Source: JACJWR01 sp963842975 (GTDB lineage: Bacteria; Actinomycetota; Actinomycetes; S36-B12; UBA10799). Taken from it: a stretch of DNA of 64,000 nt. Shown piece after piece: positions 17,058-27,330 of the stretch (its first letter is position 1; each line of letters starts with the position of its first letter). Location of the stretch: assembly GCA_963842975.1 (NCBI GenBank), contig CAWJIH010000009.1, positions 1 to 64,000 on the forward strand, given 5' to 3'. A program made the position numbers and the translations under genes. The notes below the pieces were generated by a model that saw only the letters and a program-made list of their open reading frames with translations, was not told where the DNA came from and searched no databases.

Positions 17058-17663
17058 ATGGACGTCTCGGACCCGGCGGTTGTGCTCCGGCCCGCCCAGC
17101 GCAACTTATCGGACGGCCAGCTGTACGCCAGGTATCTGGACATTGCTGCCGACGGCTTGTTCGCGACTATGTTCGGCTCCGCTGCACCCGACATCATCGC
17201 CCGGGCAAGCCTGCAGCCGGGCAGCGAGTTCGATCTGGCCAACGCAGTCTTCGCTGAAGTCGGTGGCGAGGTTGTCGGGCTGTGCAGCGGATCAGGCGAG
17301 CTCCATCACGACACCGTGGGCATTTCGATCCGTACGGCCGGGTGGCGCTCGCTGCGCGCGTTCGCGGTGTTCGTCGCTGCCTATCCGGTGTTCTCGGCGT
17401 TGATGCGGCGGGAGCCGGGCGAGTGGTATCTGCAGTCGATCGCCGTGGACGACGACCTACGCGGCAGCGGTGTGGGGTCCGCGTTGTTCAACGATGCGGT
17501 GGAACGCGCTCGCACCGCTGGCGCCGAGCGGTTGGTGCTGGATGTCGAGGCTCGTAACACCCGTGCCCGCGCCCTGTATGAGCGAATGGGGATGACGCTG
17601 CAGTGGTCGTCGCGCAAGGTTCCGCTGGTGGGTCAGGTGCACCGCATGGGCATGCCCATCTAG
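17058..17663 (+). CDS. GNAT-family N-acetyltransferase
   Basis: A 201-residue GNAT protein. The core strand and acetyl-CoA pyrophosphate loop are clear (WYLQSIAVDDDLRGSGVGSALF) and the C-terminal NTRARALYERMGM is standard. A hydrophobic insert at residues 93-120 (LRAFAVFVAAYPVF) is unusual for a soluble GNAT. Substrate unknown. It converges with the next gene, the two stop codons sharing the sequence CTAG. Confidence 0.85.
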   Translation: MDVSDPAVVLRPAQRNLSDGQLYARYLDIAADGLFATMFGSAAPDIIARASLQPGSEFDLANAVFAEVGGEVVGLCSGSGELHHDTVGISIRTAGWRSLRAFAVFVAAYPVFSALMRREPGEWYLQSIAVDDDLRGSGVGSALFNDAVERARTAGAERLVLDVEARNTRARALYERMGMTLQWSSRKVPLVGQVHRMGMPI

Positions 17664-18049
17664 CTGAGCTGGGCGGCCTCGCGCACGGCTGCCGCGAAAC
17701 CCTCGCGGTCGGCGAGGGTGAGCGTCAACCCAGGATGGCGCAGGGTGCCTGTTGGGTCGAGGATCTTGACTCGTCGGGCGAATTTCACACAGGCGCCGCC
17801 GGCCGTGGTGGTCCCGAAGGTAGCCCCGCCATCGGCGAAGGAGGCCCGCGGACCGATCGCCTTGATTGCCAGGTAAGGCCCGGAGGTTTGGGTGCCGACG
17901 ATGTTGCTGATCGGGGTGCGGCAGCGCCATGGGCCGAACCGAGCATCGAGTTCTTCATCGGTGAGATCCACCCAGGCAGACTTCGGGGTGACGCCCATCA
18001 AGGCGAGAAGGGGGCGGTATCGGTGTTCGAAATCGAACTCAAACCTCAT
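17660..18049 (-). CDS. Conserved hypothetical protein, actinobacterial type
   Basis: A 129-residue soluble protein with PYLAIKAIGPRASFADGGATFGTTTAGG and a C-terminal LRHPGLTLTLADREGFAAAV. I recall similar text in unnamed mycobacterial and nocardial proteins, but no activity is known to me. It overlaps the GNAT stop by 4 bp in tail-to-tail orientation. Confidence 0.72.
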   Translation of the reverse strand: MRFEFDFEHRYRPLLALMGVTPKSAWVDLTDEELDARFGPWRCRTPISNIVGTQTSGPYLAIKAIGPRASFADGGATFGTTTAGGACVKFARRVKILDPTGTLRHPGLTLTLADREGFAAAVREAAQLS

Positions 18050-18146
18050 TCGGGCACTGTAACGGATGGCCTAGTCGCATCCCCGCGAGCAGCGCGGGCA
18101 GGGCCGGTCGCCAAAGCAACCAGTGCGCCGCAGGCATCCGCGATGG

Positions 18147-19490
18147 TCAGGGGGTTGCGGTCGGCTCCGTCACACCACGCAGTTCACCCAGCGGCGGACC
18201 CGCCTCCGGGACCCCCACGAATGCCAGGGTTGCGATCAGAGTTGCCGCCGCGGCCACAGTCACGACGCTTAGGCGTGCTGGGCGCGCTAGACGCGGGCGG
18301 TGCAGTTGACGGCCCAGCATCACAATCGCCGTGCAGTTGGCGGCGATCACGATGAATCGGCCCCAGTCGATTCCCACTGCAGCCAGCGGAAGCACTGCCA
18401 CCGTCATCACGCCAGCCACGGCCAGGGTGCTCCGAAACGCGTCACCGGATCGATCCACCAAGGCCAACGCGGCCACGGTCCAGCCGGCGACGACAACGCC
18501 CAGCATCAGCCACACTGGAAGCATCTCCGGCCGCAGCATGTAGACGATCGTTGATTCCACCGCATCGTTGAGGGTGAAGCCCAACCACTGGAAGGGCCAC
18601 GGCAAGTCACCCCCCAACCATTGACGGGTGGTGGAATCCAGCGTGCCCCACTGTTCGGCGATTCGGGCATCGGTGGAGGTCGGCAGCGCAGCGACGACAC
18701 CGACGGCCAAGCTGACGGGGATACCGATGATCGCAAGGTTCATTCGCTGCTGGGAGGTGCGCTGTCCGGCGAAGTAGACCAAGGCCCCGCCCGCCACGGT
18801 GAACGGAATCGTCAGCGCCTCGTGGGTCAACGCGCCGGCCACCATGGCGGCGCTGAATGCAATGGCCAACAGTCGCACGCGATGACTGAGCCCAAGTCCG
18901 ATCGCCAGCAGGAGCAGCGCCGCGAAGAAAGCGTACTCCTTGCGCGTGGCAAAGAGGATCTGCGAGTCGCTCAACGGCAGCCATTCCGCCTGCCAGGTGC
19001 CCAGCAGTAGTCCGCCCGGCAAACCCCACAGCAGCAGCGGCCAGCCAGCGCGGGTCGCCCGACCAGCCAACTGCACGAGCACCGCGAAGAGCAGCGGGAC
19101 GGTCACCATCAACCCGATCACGACGACGCTGGTGGCAACGCGATCCGACTCGAAGGGCAGGTGACGTAGCACTTCGCCGGCCAAGCCGCGGCGGACTGGG
19201 CCGCCACCGTAGTTGAGCAGCCACTCTGCGGCGGTGTAGCCCCACCACGGATTGACCTCGGCTTCGTTTGCCGCCACCATCCGCTGCAGGGGCGCAAGTA
19301 CGGCCGCGACCGCCAAAGCAATGTTCAGCAGGGTGAAGAGTGCTGCGCCGAGCGCGCGTCGCCAGCTGCGTTGTGGAGTCGTAACCACGATCGGTGGGCG
19401 ATCCACGACAACGACCGGAGCCGCGGATCCCCCAACGCGCACCCGGTTGCCCCCGCCCGCCGGCGAGCGAAGATCCACTTCCGGCGCCAT
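18147..19490 (-). CDS. Polytopic membrane protein, possibly surface-polysaccharide related
   Basis: About 447 residues from the ATG at 19490; a TTG at 19598 would add 36. After a cytoplasmic Arg/Val-rich tail there are about ten membrane segments. The loop NYGGGPVRRGLAGEVLRHL resembles a Y..G.vrRGL.GE.l motif seen in membrane proteins of glycan-assembly loci. A long acidic or charged catalytic loop is not obvious. Codon use is like that of its neighbours. Function inferred weakly; it could also be a plain DUF membrane protein. Confidence 0.65.
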   Translation of the reverse strand: MAPEVDLRSPAGGGNRVRVGGSAAPVVVVDRPPIVVTTPQRSWRRALGAALFTLLNIALAVAAVLAPLQRMVAANEAEVNPWWGYTAAEWLLNYGGGPVRRGLAGEVLRHLPFESDRVATSVVVIGLMVTVPLLFAVLVQLAGRATRAGWPLLLWGLPGGLLLGTWQAEWLPLSDSQILFATRKEYAFFAALLLLAIGLGLSHRVRLLAIAFSAAMVAGALTHEALTIPFTVAGGALVYFAGQRTSQQRMNLAIIGIPVSLAVGVVAALPTSTDARIAEQWGTLDSTTRQWLGGDLPWPFQWLGFTLNDAVESTIVYMLRPEMLPVWLMLGVVVAGWTVAALALVDRSGDAFRSTLAVAGVMTVAVLPLAAVGIDWGRFIVIAANCTAIVMLGRQLHRPRLARPARLSVVTVAAAATLIATLAFVGVPEAGPPLGELRGVTEPTATP

Positions 19491-19747
19491 GAGCCTGACC
19501 CTAGGGCCACGGCTGCGTTCGACGAGGCAGCTGAGGCGCGTGTCTTCGGGTTGAACGCCGATCGTCGGGGGTGCCGATTCGGTTCGAGTGCGTGACAATC
19601 CGATCCGCTCGCGGGTGCTTTACCCACAGACGATGACAGCATCGCCACACCTCACCCTGGATGTACCCACCGTTGTCGAATCGAGACCTCTTTCACGTCG
19701 GATTGCGGGTACGGCATGTCCCTCACGGGTGATGACGAGGAGGCCTC

Positions 19748-21280
19748 ATGGATCTGGACAAGATGCCGAGGCAGACGATTCCTGAGCCGTCGATGCTGGA
19801 CGCGTTGATCCCGCTGGGATTTCTGGTCGTTTCCATCGTGACCTCCATCGTCATTTACGGTGACGGTGCGATTGGCGGCCCGGTGCAGGTGGCGATGTTC
19901 CTCTCGGCGGCCGTGGCCGGGCTGGTCGGTTGGAAGAATGGCCACCGCGAGCCGGAGATGGCAAAGGCCGCAGTCGACAGCGTTGCCTCGGCCATGGGGG
20001 CCATCTTCATTCTCTTTGCAGTTGGTGCGTTGATCGGCACCTGGAACATGTCCGGCACGATCGCCACACTGGCTGACTACGGCATCAGGTTCCTGAGTCC
20101 GAGCCTCTTCTACGTCACTGCGGCCATCATCTGTGCAGTGATCGCACTCGGGGTTGGTAGTTCGTGGACGGTGATGGGAACCATTGGGGTGGCTCTCATC
20201 GCGATCTCGGGTCCGTTGGGTTTGAGTGCCGCCATCACTGCCGGCGCAGTGATTTCCGGGGCCTACTTCGGGGACAAGATGTCGCCGTTGTCGGAGACCA
20301 CCAACCTGGCACCTGCGGTCACGGGTACAGATCTGTATACCCATATCCGGGCAATGATGGCGACGACAATTCCATCAATCATCATCGCGCTGATCATCTA
20401 CCTTTTCATCGGTCTGACCACCGACGTTGCCTCGGCGCTACCCGAGGAGATGGCGGTCGCTGGAATCGCCGAAGCGTTCCGGACCGGGTTCGTGCCGCTG
20501 ATTCCGCTGGTTGTGGTGATTGCGTTGGCGGTCAAGAAGGTTCCGCCGGTGCTCGCGATTCTCTCAGGCGCTCTGGTGGGTGGGATTGTCGCGGTGATCT
20601 GGCAACCAACAGTGGTTTCGGCTTTCGTGGAGGGCACAGGCCCGCTTGCCATGCTTGAGGGTGTGTGGACGGCGATGGCCAATGGATTCACCGCCAACAC
20701 CGGATCCGAGCAGGTCGACGAGTTGCTCTCTGGCGGGGGTATGGAGAGCATGCTGGTGACGATCTGGTTGATTGTCGCGGCCCTCGCGTTCGGCGGAATC
20801 ATGAACTACTGCGGCTTCTTGGCGCGGCTGATTGAGCCCATGCGGCGATGGGCGAACAACGACCGCAAAGCGATGATTGCCACCGGCGGTACCGCTATTG
20901 GAATCAACACCGTCGCCGCCGACCAGTACCTCGCCATCGTGCTGACCGGCAACGTCTACAAGGAAGACTTCGAGAAGCGCGGCATCGCGCCACAGTCGCT
21001 TTCCCGGCAGGTAGAGGACACGGCGACCGTCACCAGTGTGCTCATTCCGTGGAACAGTTGTGGGGCGTACGCAGCTGGGGTGTTGGGGGTGGGGACCATT
21101 GCCTACCTGCCCTTCGCCTTCTTCAACTGGATCAACCCGATCATTTCTTTCATCTACGATGCGCTTGGCTGGCAGATCCACAAGGTGAAACCGGGTCAGG
21201 GGTACGCCGCGACTCCCGAAGAAGTCGAGTTCTACGGGGTTGAAGAGCCGTACGGGCACAAGAAGCCAGACGAGGCCTAG
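19748..21280 (+). CDS. nhaC: NhaC-family Na+/H+ antiporter
   Basis: A 510-residue transporter with about 11-12 membrane segments and the NhaC landmarks GVGSSWTVMGTIGVAL, AYFGDKMSPLSETTNLAPA and the C-terminal NTVAADQYLAIVLTG ... WNSCGAYAAGVLGV. It exchanges cytoplasmic Na+ for H+ or, in some members, malate/lactate. A good ribosome site (GAGGAGG) lies 5-6 bases upstream of ATG. Nearby genes give no clue to a second substrate. Confidence 0.93.
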   Translation: MDLDKMPRQTIPEPSMLDALIPLGFLVVSIVTSIVIYGDGAIGGPVQVAMFLSAAVAGLVGWKNGHREPEMAKAAVDSVASAMGAIFILFAVGALIGTWNMSGTIATLADYGIRFLSPSLFYVTAAIICAVIALGVGSSWTVMGTIGVALIAISGPLGLSAAITAGAVISGAYFGDKMSPLSETTNLAPAVTGTDLYTHIRAMMATTIPSIIIALIIYLFIGLTTDVASALPEEMAVAGIAEAFRTGFVPLIPLVVVIALAVKKVPPVLAILSGALVGGIVAVIWQPTVVSAFVEGTGPLAMLEGVWTAMANGFTANTGSEQVDELLSGGGMESMLVTIWLIVAALAFGGIMNYCGFLARLIEPMRRWANNDRKAMIATGGTAIGINTVAADQYLAIVLTGNVYKEDFEKRGIAPQSLSRQVEDTATVTSVLIPWNSCGAYAAGVLGVGTIAYLPFAFFNWINPIISFIYDALGWQIHKVKPGQGYAATPEEVEFYGVEEPYGHKKPDEA

Positions 21281-21326
21281 GGGTCGATAGGTGCCGCCCG
21301 GGGTGCCGCGACTCCAGCGCCGGGGG

Positions 21327-21360
21327 CCAGTGAACTCTTCCGCGGAACTCTTCTCACTGG
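21327..21360 (+). terminator. Possible hairpin downstream of nhaC
   Basis: CCAGTGA (21327-21333) and TCACTGG (21354-21360) pair around a loop that holds an inner palindrome TTCCGCGGAA and a 9-base direct repeat GAACTCTTC. It lies 47 bp past the nhaC stop, so termination is plausible. There is no U-tract. Confidence 0.4.
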
Positions 21361-21719
21361 GGTCACTGAACTTGTGATTTGACGCGTCTTGGTGGGCTGG
21401 TTGGGCTGGGGCTCGCGGGCCTGGCTGGGTAACGCGGTGCAGCCCGAAGAATTCTTGCTGCGGGGTGGTTGACGTGTGTCGTACGGGTGTACTAATGTGG
21501 GTGGTGTTGGTGGGGAGTGCGGATGCCGGGCGTCTGGGTTGTGGTGACGTTGCGGTGTTGGTTGGGGTTGTGTGGGTGGGGTTCCTGGGTTGACCTTTTC
21601 GGGGTTGGTCTGATCGGGATGTGACGTGTCTGTGGTGTGTCTCGGTGTGTGGTGCTGGGCATGTGTGCGGGTGCGTGGTTCCTGTTCGGATCAACTTTCT
21701 TGGAAAGGGGGTGGGTGTG
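21361..21719 (+). promoter_or_regulatory. Long G/T-rich leader before the DUF222-HNH gene
   Basis: About 360 bp without a convincing gene. A possible promoter is TTGACG (21469-21474) with TACTAATG starting at 21490, the spacing being 15-17 bases depending on register. The rest is strongly G/T-biased on the plus strand. A ribosome site GGAAAGGGGG just before 21717/21720 supports GTG initiation. Confidence 0.35.
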
Positions 21720-23392
21720 GTGAAACGCACGCACAACGAGGCAGCCGCCAGCGCCGGTGTTGCCGACGCCGAGGCTTCGACTGGCGAGTCCGGTGCTGGT
21801 GCCGCCGAGGCTTCGACTGGTTCGGTTGAGGAGGGGGTGGTGTGGGGGCGGTCGTATGGGTTTGGTGGTTTGCCGTCGATGCCTGCTGATGAGGTCATTG
21901 ATGCTGCCGCGGCAGCGGCTGCGGCGCAGGCTGCCCAGGCTGCAGCTGCTGGGGGTGCTGATGGCGACGCTGCGCTCGGTTCGGGTGTGGGTGTGGGGCC
22001 GGTGTGGGAGGCGGTGGGGGTGGTGCGGGAGGCGTTGGCGGTGATTTCTGAGGGGATTGATGGGTTGGCGGTGGCCGAGTTGGCGCCGTTGGCGCAGGCT
22101 GTTCACGAGGTGGCCACGTTGGTCGGCAGTGTGCATGTGGCCGCGGTCGGTGCGGTGCGCCGTCATGGTGCGGTGCCGCCGGGGTCGGTCACGGCTACGG
22201 ACTGGTTGGCGACGAGCCACCGGTTAACTGGTGGGCGGGCGCGGGCGTTGACCGCCGCGGCGGGCTGGCTGGAGACCCACCCGCGCACCGCGGACGCGTT
22301 TCATGCCGGCGGGTTCAGCGTCGATCACCTGTGCGCGTTGCGCGCCACGGTGGAGGCCAACGCCGCGCGCAGGGCCGCGTTCGCCGAGTTCGAACCCCAC
22401 CTGTTGACAGTGGCCGGGCACACCAACATTGCCGAGTTCCGCCAAACCCTGCGCGGTTGGGCTGATGCTGTGGACGCGGCCAGTGGCGATGACGATGCCG
22501 CCGAGGACTACGCCAACCGGCGCGGGGTGTACCTGTCCCCGGTCGGTGAGGGCTGGGATCTACGCGGCTGGCTGCCCGGGGTCGAAGGCGCCCAGTTGGC
22601 CGGGATCGTCAACGAATACATGTCCCGCGCCCACCGCACCACCGACACCGACACCGACACCGGTGGGCGGGTCTCGGCCGCGGCCCGACGCGCGGACGCG
22701 TTGATGGACATCGCCCGCGCCGCCGCGGCCGACCTGCCCGACACCGCCAGGCAACGCGCCGCAGTGACCATCCTCATCCCCGCCCACCAACTCCCCACCA
22801 ACCCCAACACCCCAGCAGGACCCGGCGCAGGAGCCGCAGCAGGAGCAGGCGCCGGTGCAGGAGCGAATGCAGGTGCGAGTGCAGGTGCCGACTGCCGGCT
22901 GCCGGTGCCGCTGCTGGTGTGGGTGTGGTGCCGGCGGTGCTGGATTTGGCGGATCTGCTGGACTCGGCTCGGTTGTTGTCGTGTACCTGGGCCACCGGTA
23001 ACGGTCCCGGGCAAGGTTTCTGCTCGTCTGCCGAAGCCGCCGGGATGTCCTGCGATGCCACCGTGCGCCGGGTGATCCTCACCCCCGACTCAGTACCCCT
23101 GGACATCGGCCGGGCCACCCGGGTGGTGCCCGCGGCGATCCGCCACGCGGTCACCCTCCGCGACGGCGGCTGCGTGATCCCTGGCTGCACCCGCCCACCT
23201 GGCTGGTGCGAGGCCCACCACGTCGAACACTGGGCAGCCGGAGGTCGCACCGCCGTGCAAAATTTGGCCCTCATCTGCCGAACCCACCATCAACAACTAC
23301 ACCACGGAATGTGGCACATCGACATGACCACCGGCACCCCACAAGTCACCCACACCAGCAACCACAACCACCGGCGACCGCAACCGGCGTAA
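21720..23392 (+). pseudogene. 13E12/DUF222 HNH-endonuclease family protein, frameshifted
   Basis: The GTG at 21720 begins a DUF222 protein (TDWLATSHRLTGGRARAL; VSAAARRADALMDIARAA) that reads to about 22890. The C-terminal HNH domain (RDGGCVIPGCTRPPGWCEA, HHVEHWAAGG, NLALICRTHHQQLHHG) is in another frame and ends at 23392. The change of frame falls in a repetitive Ala/Gly-coding stretch (GAGAGAGANAGASAGAD). One missing base there would join the halves into about 557 residues. This family is repeated in actinobacterial genomes and behaves like a selfish element; its nuclease target is unknown. Sequencing slippage, true decay or recoding are all possible. Confidence 0.85.
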
Positions 23393-23520
23393 CGACGACC
23401 GCGGCAACAGCGACCGACGCAACCGCGGCCCAGACCAACCCCACCACTAAGCACCACCCAGGGCGTCGAAAGCTCGACCCCACACCCAAATAGTTGAAAG
23501 TCAACGAGTTGCAGCCGGAG

Positions 23521-26500
23521 CTACGACCCGTCGGACGGGGTGTAGTAGCCAGCGGCATCGAGTAGGTACTGAGTGCTTCCACCTCCGGCATACGTGGTCA
23601 ACTCAAGATCCGTTGCGGTGCTCAGCGTCCCGTTGGCCATGGTCACGCCAGATGCAAACCAGTTGATGGTCGACACAGGGGGCGGAGCACCAGTCGGGCC
23701 CCCGGTGAGTCGTAGATGCCCGGTGGCCACAGTCGCGGTCTCGGTGAGGTTCACTGCCAGCGCTGCGGTGTCCGTCGGCAAAGTGATGCTGGCCAACTCA
23801 ATTGGCGTGGTGCGGGACTGTCCGCCGCTCAGCGGGCCGCCGGACCCGGCGCTGCGGGAGTCGTAGAAACGCTCAGGCGCAATCGCGGTGAACCCGAGTC
23901 GCGGCGCGTCATTTTCGCCGTTGGCAGGGTTCGTGCTCGGCACGGCTACCCCGGACGGCTCGAAGTACCCGAGTACGTCGACGATGAAGTTGGTGCTGCC
24001 ACCGCCGGCAAATACCTGAATCGCGCGCGAGTCGTCGAGTGCGGCCACAGTGGAGTTCGCTGCGGTCTGATTCGACTGGAACCAGTTGATGGTTGACGTC
24101 GCTGGTTTGGGCTGCCCGGGAAGCCCCACGGTCAGGTGACCAGTGCCGACGGTGCCCACTTCGGTGAGGGTGTAGGCGACTGCCGTGGCACCCGCGGGCA
24201 CGGCGTCGCTCAAATCCACCGCCCGAGATTGACCGCCGGCCAATGGCCCACCCGCGCCCGCCACGCGGGAATCATAGGCACGCGTCGGAGGATCAGACAT
24301 GACGAGCCAGGACGCCTGATCCGGCTGCGCTACGTAGTAGCCAAGGACGTCCAGAATCACCTGGGCGCTGCCTCCCCGAATGAGGATCTCCACCTCGCCG
24401 GTAGTCCCCGCGGTCCCGAGGGCGGTGACGTAGCCGTTGGCCACAGTCTGATTCGCCCCGAACCAGTTGATAGTCGAAGTCGTCGCCAAGTCTGTTGCGC
24501 CAGCCGGAGCCACAACCGCGTTGCCGCGGCCGGTGGGTGAAGTGATCGTGAGGTTGTACGCGACTGCTACTGCATCGAGCGGTGCGTTCACATCAATGAG
24601 CACTGGTTGGCCGGAGTTGATCGGACCGCCGGACGTCCTGGAGTCGAACACCCGTTGCGCCGTCGGCAATACGTCGAAGGCGGCACCAGGTGTCGACACG
24701 CTAAACCGATCCGACGACAGACCGGGCCCGGCGGCGTTGACCGCGCGCACGAACAGGCCTGTCTCGGTGCCACCCGGGAGTCCGGTGGCGGTGAACTGCA
24801 CTGTGGCCGCGCTGGGGTCCCCGATGATGGGCGCGGGCTGCCACGTCTCGCCGTTGTCAAATGAGTACTCGTAGCCGGTGATCGGCAGCGCGCCAATGTC
24901 GGCTGGCGCTTCGACTGTCAACTCGGCGCTTCGGTATCCGCCGGTCGCGGCAGTGATGCTCGGCCGGTTTGGAGTGGCGGCCAGGGCCGACTTGAGGGAT
25001 TCGGCGTGAGGTGAACCCCACCCAGAGGCGAGGTCGTAGCCAACGCTCGCAGCGCAGCAGCCAACTCCGGCGACGTCGTTGCTGGCCGTGGTGACGTCAC
25101 GAAGCGCTGATGGCAGGAGGAACGACGTGGGTTGGTACTGACGGTTCGCCACGTCGTAGAACATGGGGCTCGCGAAGCCCACAAGTGGGCGTTCAAAATC
25201 CTCGGGTCCTCCAGCGCGGCTCTGGTTGATCAGTGCCGTGATGGCCGCAGCCATGGGAGAAGCCGCGCTGGTGCCGCCAATCGTGCCCCACCCTGGCTCC
25301 GGCAGGTCGCACCCGACGGAACTGCAGAAAATCGTCCAGCCAGGAAAAACGTCGGCGTACATGGCGATGTCCGGATTGAGCCGTGTTGCGCCGTCCGGCA
25401 CTCCCGGTCCGGTCTGCCAGGCGGGTCGTGGGAGCAACTCACTCGTGCCGCCGCCACCTCCCGCCTGCAGGAACTGAAAACCGGTGTAGAGCGTGTCGTT
25501 CCAGACCGACTCGGTTCGCTCCCCAGTTGGCCGTTGGAGGATTTCGTTCACTGGACTGGATGGCGGGGTGTAAGGGGGGCCGGACAGCGAAATACCCGTG
25601 CCGCCCACAGCCGTCACCCATGCCGAAGTGGCAGGGTACGCGGGTGTCGGGGTTGTGAATTCTGGGCTGAGACGTAGGCATCCGGACGAGCCGGTATCGC
25701 CGGCCGCAACGAATACGGACATCCCCGACAACGCAGCCATTGCCAGGACTTGCTCGGTCATGGTGACTGCCGGGCTAGCGCCGACGAACTCGGACTCGCA
25801 CACCCCGTAACTCACAGACACCACATCAGGTGGCGCCTCCCCATACACCGCCGGATCGAGCGGCATGGTGATCATCTCCAGGAAGGCCGCTGGAGTGTCC
25901 GGGGTGTTCCCGTTGAACGAGTACAACTCGAACGCTTCGAGTTGTGGCGCGACCTGGGCCACCACCTGCACATCCAGAGTCGCCTCACCGACATCCGGCG
26001 ATGCGGGATCTGGATCACCCGCAACGTTCACCTGCCGTAGGTCCGTGAGATCGGTGATTCCGAAGCAATCGGCGAACTCAGCGGTGTCGGTGTCGAGAAC
26101 GTTGGCGTCGATTTCCAGCACCGCCAGGCGCTGGCCTTGTCCTTTGAGTCCGGCATCGTGGAGGGTATCGATGCCATAGGCGGTTGCCAGTTGATTCGGT
26201 GCGAATCCTCCCTTTGAAAGTGCCTCCGGGCATCCTTCGGGCACGCCTGTGCGGGTGGGTGTGGCGAGCGTCCCTGGTGCCGGTGGCACAGGTGGAGCAT
26301 CGGACTGCAGGGGATTCACAATGGGTCCGCCATCCGAGGCGGTGTTGGTGGCGCCTACTTCGGCGATCAGGCCGTAGACGTTGGTGATGATCCCGTCCAA
26401 ACTGGCAGGCAGGGACGGTTGAGAATCCGGCGCGACCAGGAGCACGGAACCGGGCAGGGAATAGCGACCGAAGGGAACTCCAAAGAATCGCTCAGCTTGC

Positions 26501-26982
26501 GCCACCGACATCTGGGCCCGGGTGTAGGTCCGGGTGCCTGCCATGGCCGGGTCGACCCCGACGGCCCCAAGGGCAGCGTCAACGGCGGCCTCGTCCTCTT
26601 CGCTTGCGCCGTAGTAGGACGAAGCGAGTGGCAGCGGCGGGTAGATGCCATAGCTGGTGGAATCTGGGTCGGACACGCTGGCCGCATCCACCGCCAGCTC
26701 CGGGCTGGGAAAACCCAGGTACACGGAGAGCGCAGCGTCGGCAGGGGCATTACTGATCCGGGTCCCACCTGGGTTGAGGTCTCCCCAGTCCACAGCTGAA
26801 TCCGTTGACTCCGGCACTACTCGGGGAGACGCCGTTACCGATGATGCCGCCGCTGCGACTGGAGCCGTCATCGTGACGGCTGTGGTCAGCGACATGGTGA
26901 GCGCCACAGCGGCGACGGTCGCGATCAGCCATCGGAAACCTGCAAACGCGGTCGCCGGTGTTGATTCGTCGGTCCCAACCAT
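23521..26982 (-). CDS. Secreted S53 (sedolisin/kumamolisin-like) serine-carboxyl peptidase with three C-terminal repeats
   Basis: About 1153 residues, starting at the ATG at 26982 (GGGAG ribosome site), not the upstream one. An N-terminal export signal ends around APVAAAASS. A pro-kumamolisin activation domain follows (AQMSVAQAERFFGVPFG), then the S53 catalytic domain. Its E-x3-D pair is in EATLDVQ, the oxyanion Asp region in VFVAAGDTGSSGC, and the catalytic serine in GGTSAASPMA. A fibronectin-like segment and three repeats of about 125 residues follow, each with a DSR..GGPL..GQ.R start and a STINW and DVLGYY-type end. It is an acid-active exoprotease acting outside the cell. It stands as a single gene. 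Confidence 0.9.
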   Translation of the reverse strand: MVGTDESTPATAFAGFRWLIATVAAVALTMSLTTAVTMTAPVAAAASSVTASPRVVPESTDSAVDWGDLNPGGTRISNAPADAALSVYLGFPSPELAVDAASVSDPDSTSYGIYPPLPLASSYYGASEEDEAAVDAALGAVGVDPAMAGTRTYTRAQMSVAQAERFFGVPFGRYSLPGSVLLVAPDSQPSLPASLDGIITNVYGLIAEVGATNTASDGGPIVNPLQSDAPPVPPAPGTLATPTRTGVPEGCPEALSKGGFAPNQLATAYGIDTLHDAGLKGQGQRLAVLEIDANVLDTDTAEFADCFGITDLTDLRQVNVAGDPDPASPDVGEATLDVQVVAQVAPQLEAFELYSFNGNTPDTPAAFLEMITMPLDPAVYGEAPPDVVSVSYGVCESEFVGASPAVTMTEQVLAMAALSGMSVFVAAGDTGSSGCLRLSPEFTTPTPAYPATSAWVTAVGGTGISLSGPPYTPPSSPVNEILQRPTGERTESVWNDTLYTGFQFLQAGGGGGTSELLPRPAWQTGPGVPDGATRLNPDIAMYADVFPGWTIFCSSVGCDLPEPGWGTIGGTSAASPMAAAITALINQSRAGGPEDFERPLVGFASPMFYDVANRQYQPTSFLLPSALRDVTTASNDVAGVGCCAASVGYDLASGWGSPHAESLKSALAATPNRPSITAATGGYRSAELTVEAPADIGALPITGYEYSFDNGETWQPAPIIGDPSAATVQFTATGLPGGTETGLFVRAVNAAGPGLSSDRFSVSTPGAAFDVLPTAQRVFDSRTSGGPINSGQPVLIDVNAPLDAVAVAYNLTITSPTGRGNAVVAPAGATDLATTSTINWFGANQTVANGYVTALGTAGTTGEVEILIRGGSAQVILDVLGYYVAQPDQASWLVMSDPPTRAYDSRVAGAGGPLAGGQSRAVDLSDAVPAGATAVAYTLTEVGTVGTGHLTVGLPGQPKPATSTINWFQSNQTAANSTVAALDDSRAIQVFAGGGSTNFIVDVLGYFEPSGVAVPSTNPANGENDAPRLGFTAIAPERFYDSRSAGSGGPLSGGQSRTTPIELASITLPTDTAALAVNLTETATVATGHLRLTGGPTGAPPPVSTINWFASGVTMANGTLSTATDLELTTYAGGGSTQYLLDAAGYYTPSDGS

Positions 26983-27330
26983 GGTGCCGCTCCCGAGGGT
27001 CAAGGGGCCGCAGCCAGCGACCGCATTCTTTGCACGCTAGTCCGGACTCGAATGCGGTTGCCACTCGTCCGGGCTGCCGTGCATCCGGCCACGCTGGTCC
27101 TCTGCGCTGGGTGCCTGAGGTGGCAGGAGCGCCGCTGACGATTCCCCCGTGCACCAAGACTGGCTCGCACCGCTGCACGCAGATGTGGAGCAACAGGCTC
27201 TTCGGGAATGGTCATTCCACGACCTGCTCAGCCGACGTTCAAGCACGAATCGACTCCATACGCCCTGGCGTTGATGCACTTCGGCGACGGCACTCTTGCA
27301 CCAGGATCGGGAATCTGAAACGGTGGAGCC
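26983..27330. promoter_or_regulatory. Divergent intergenic region, no gene seen
   Basis: About 350 bp between the start of the S53 peptidase gene and the divergent membrane protein. Open frames here give Arg/Ser/Cys-rich text only. It should contain both promoters, but no clear boxes or repeats were found. Confidence 0.4.

Noticed and set aside
20564..21898. Minus-strand open frame of 444 codons under nhaC and the DUF222 leader
   Set aside because: Thr/Pro/His-rich low-complexity text; crosses a gene boundary on the other strand.
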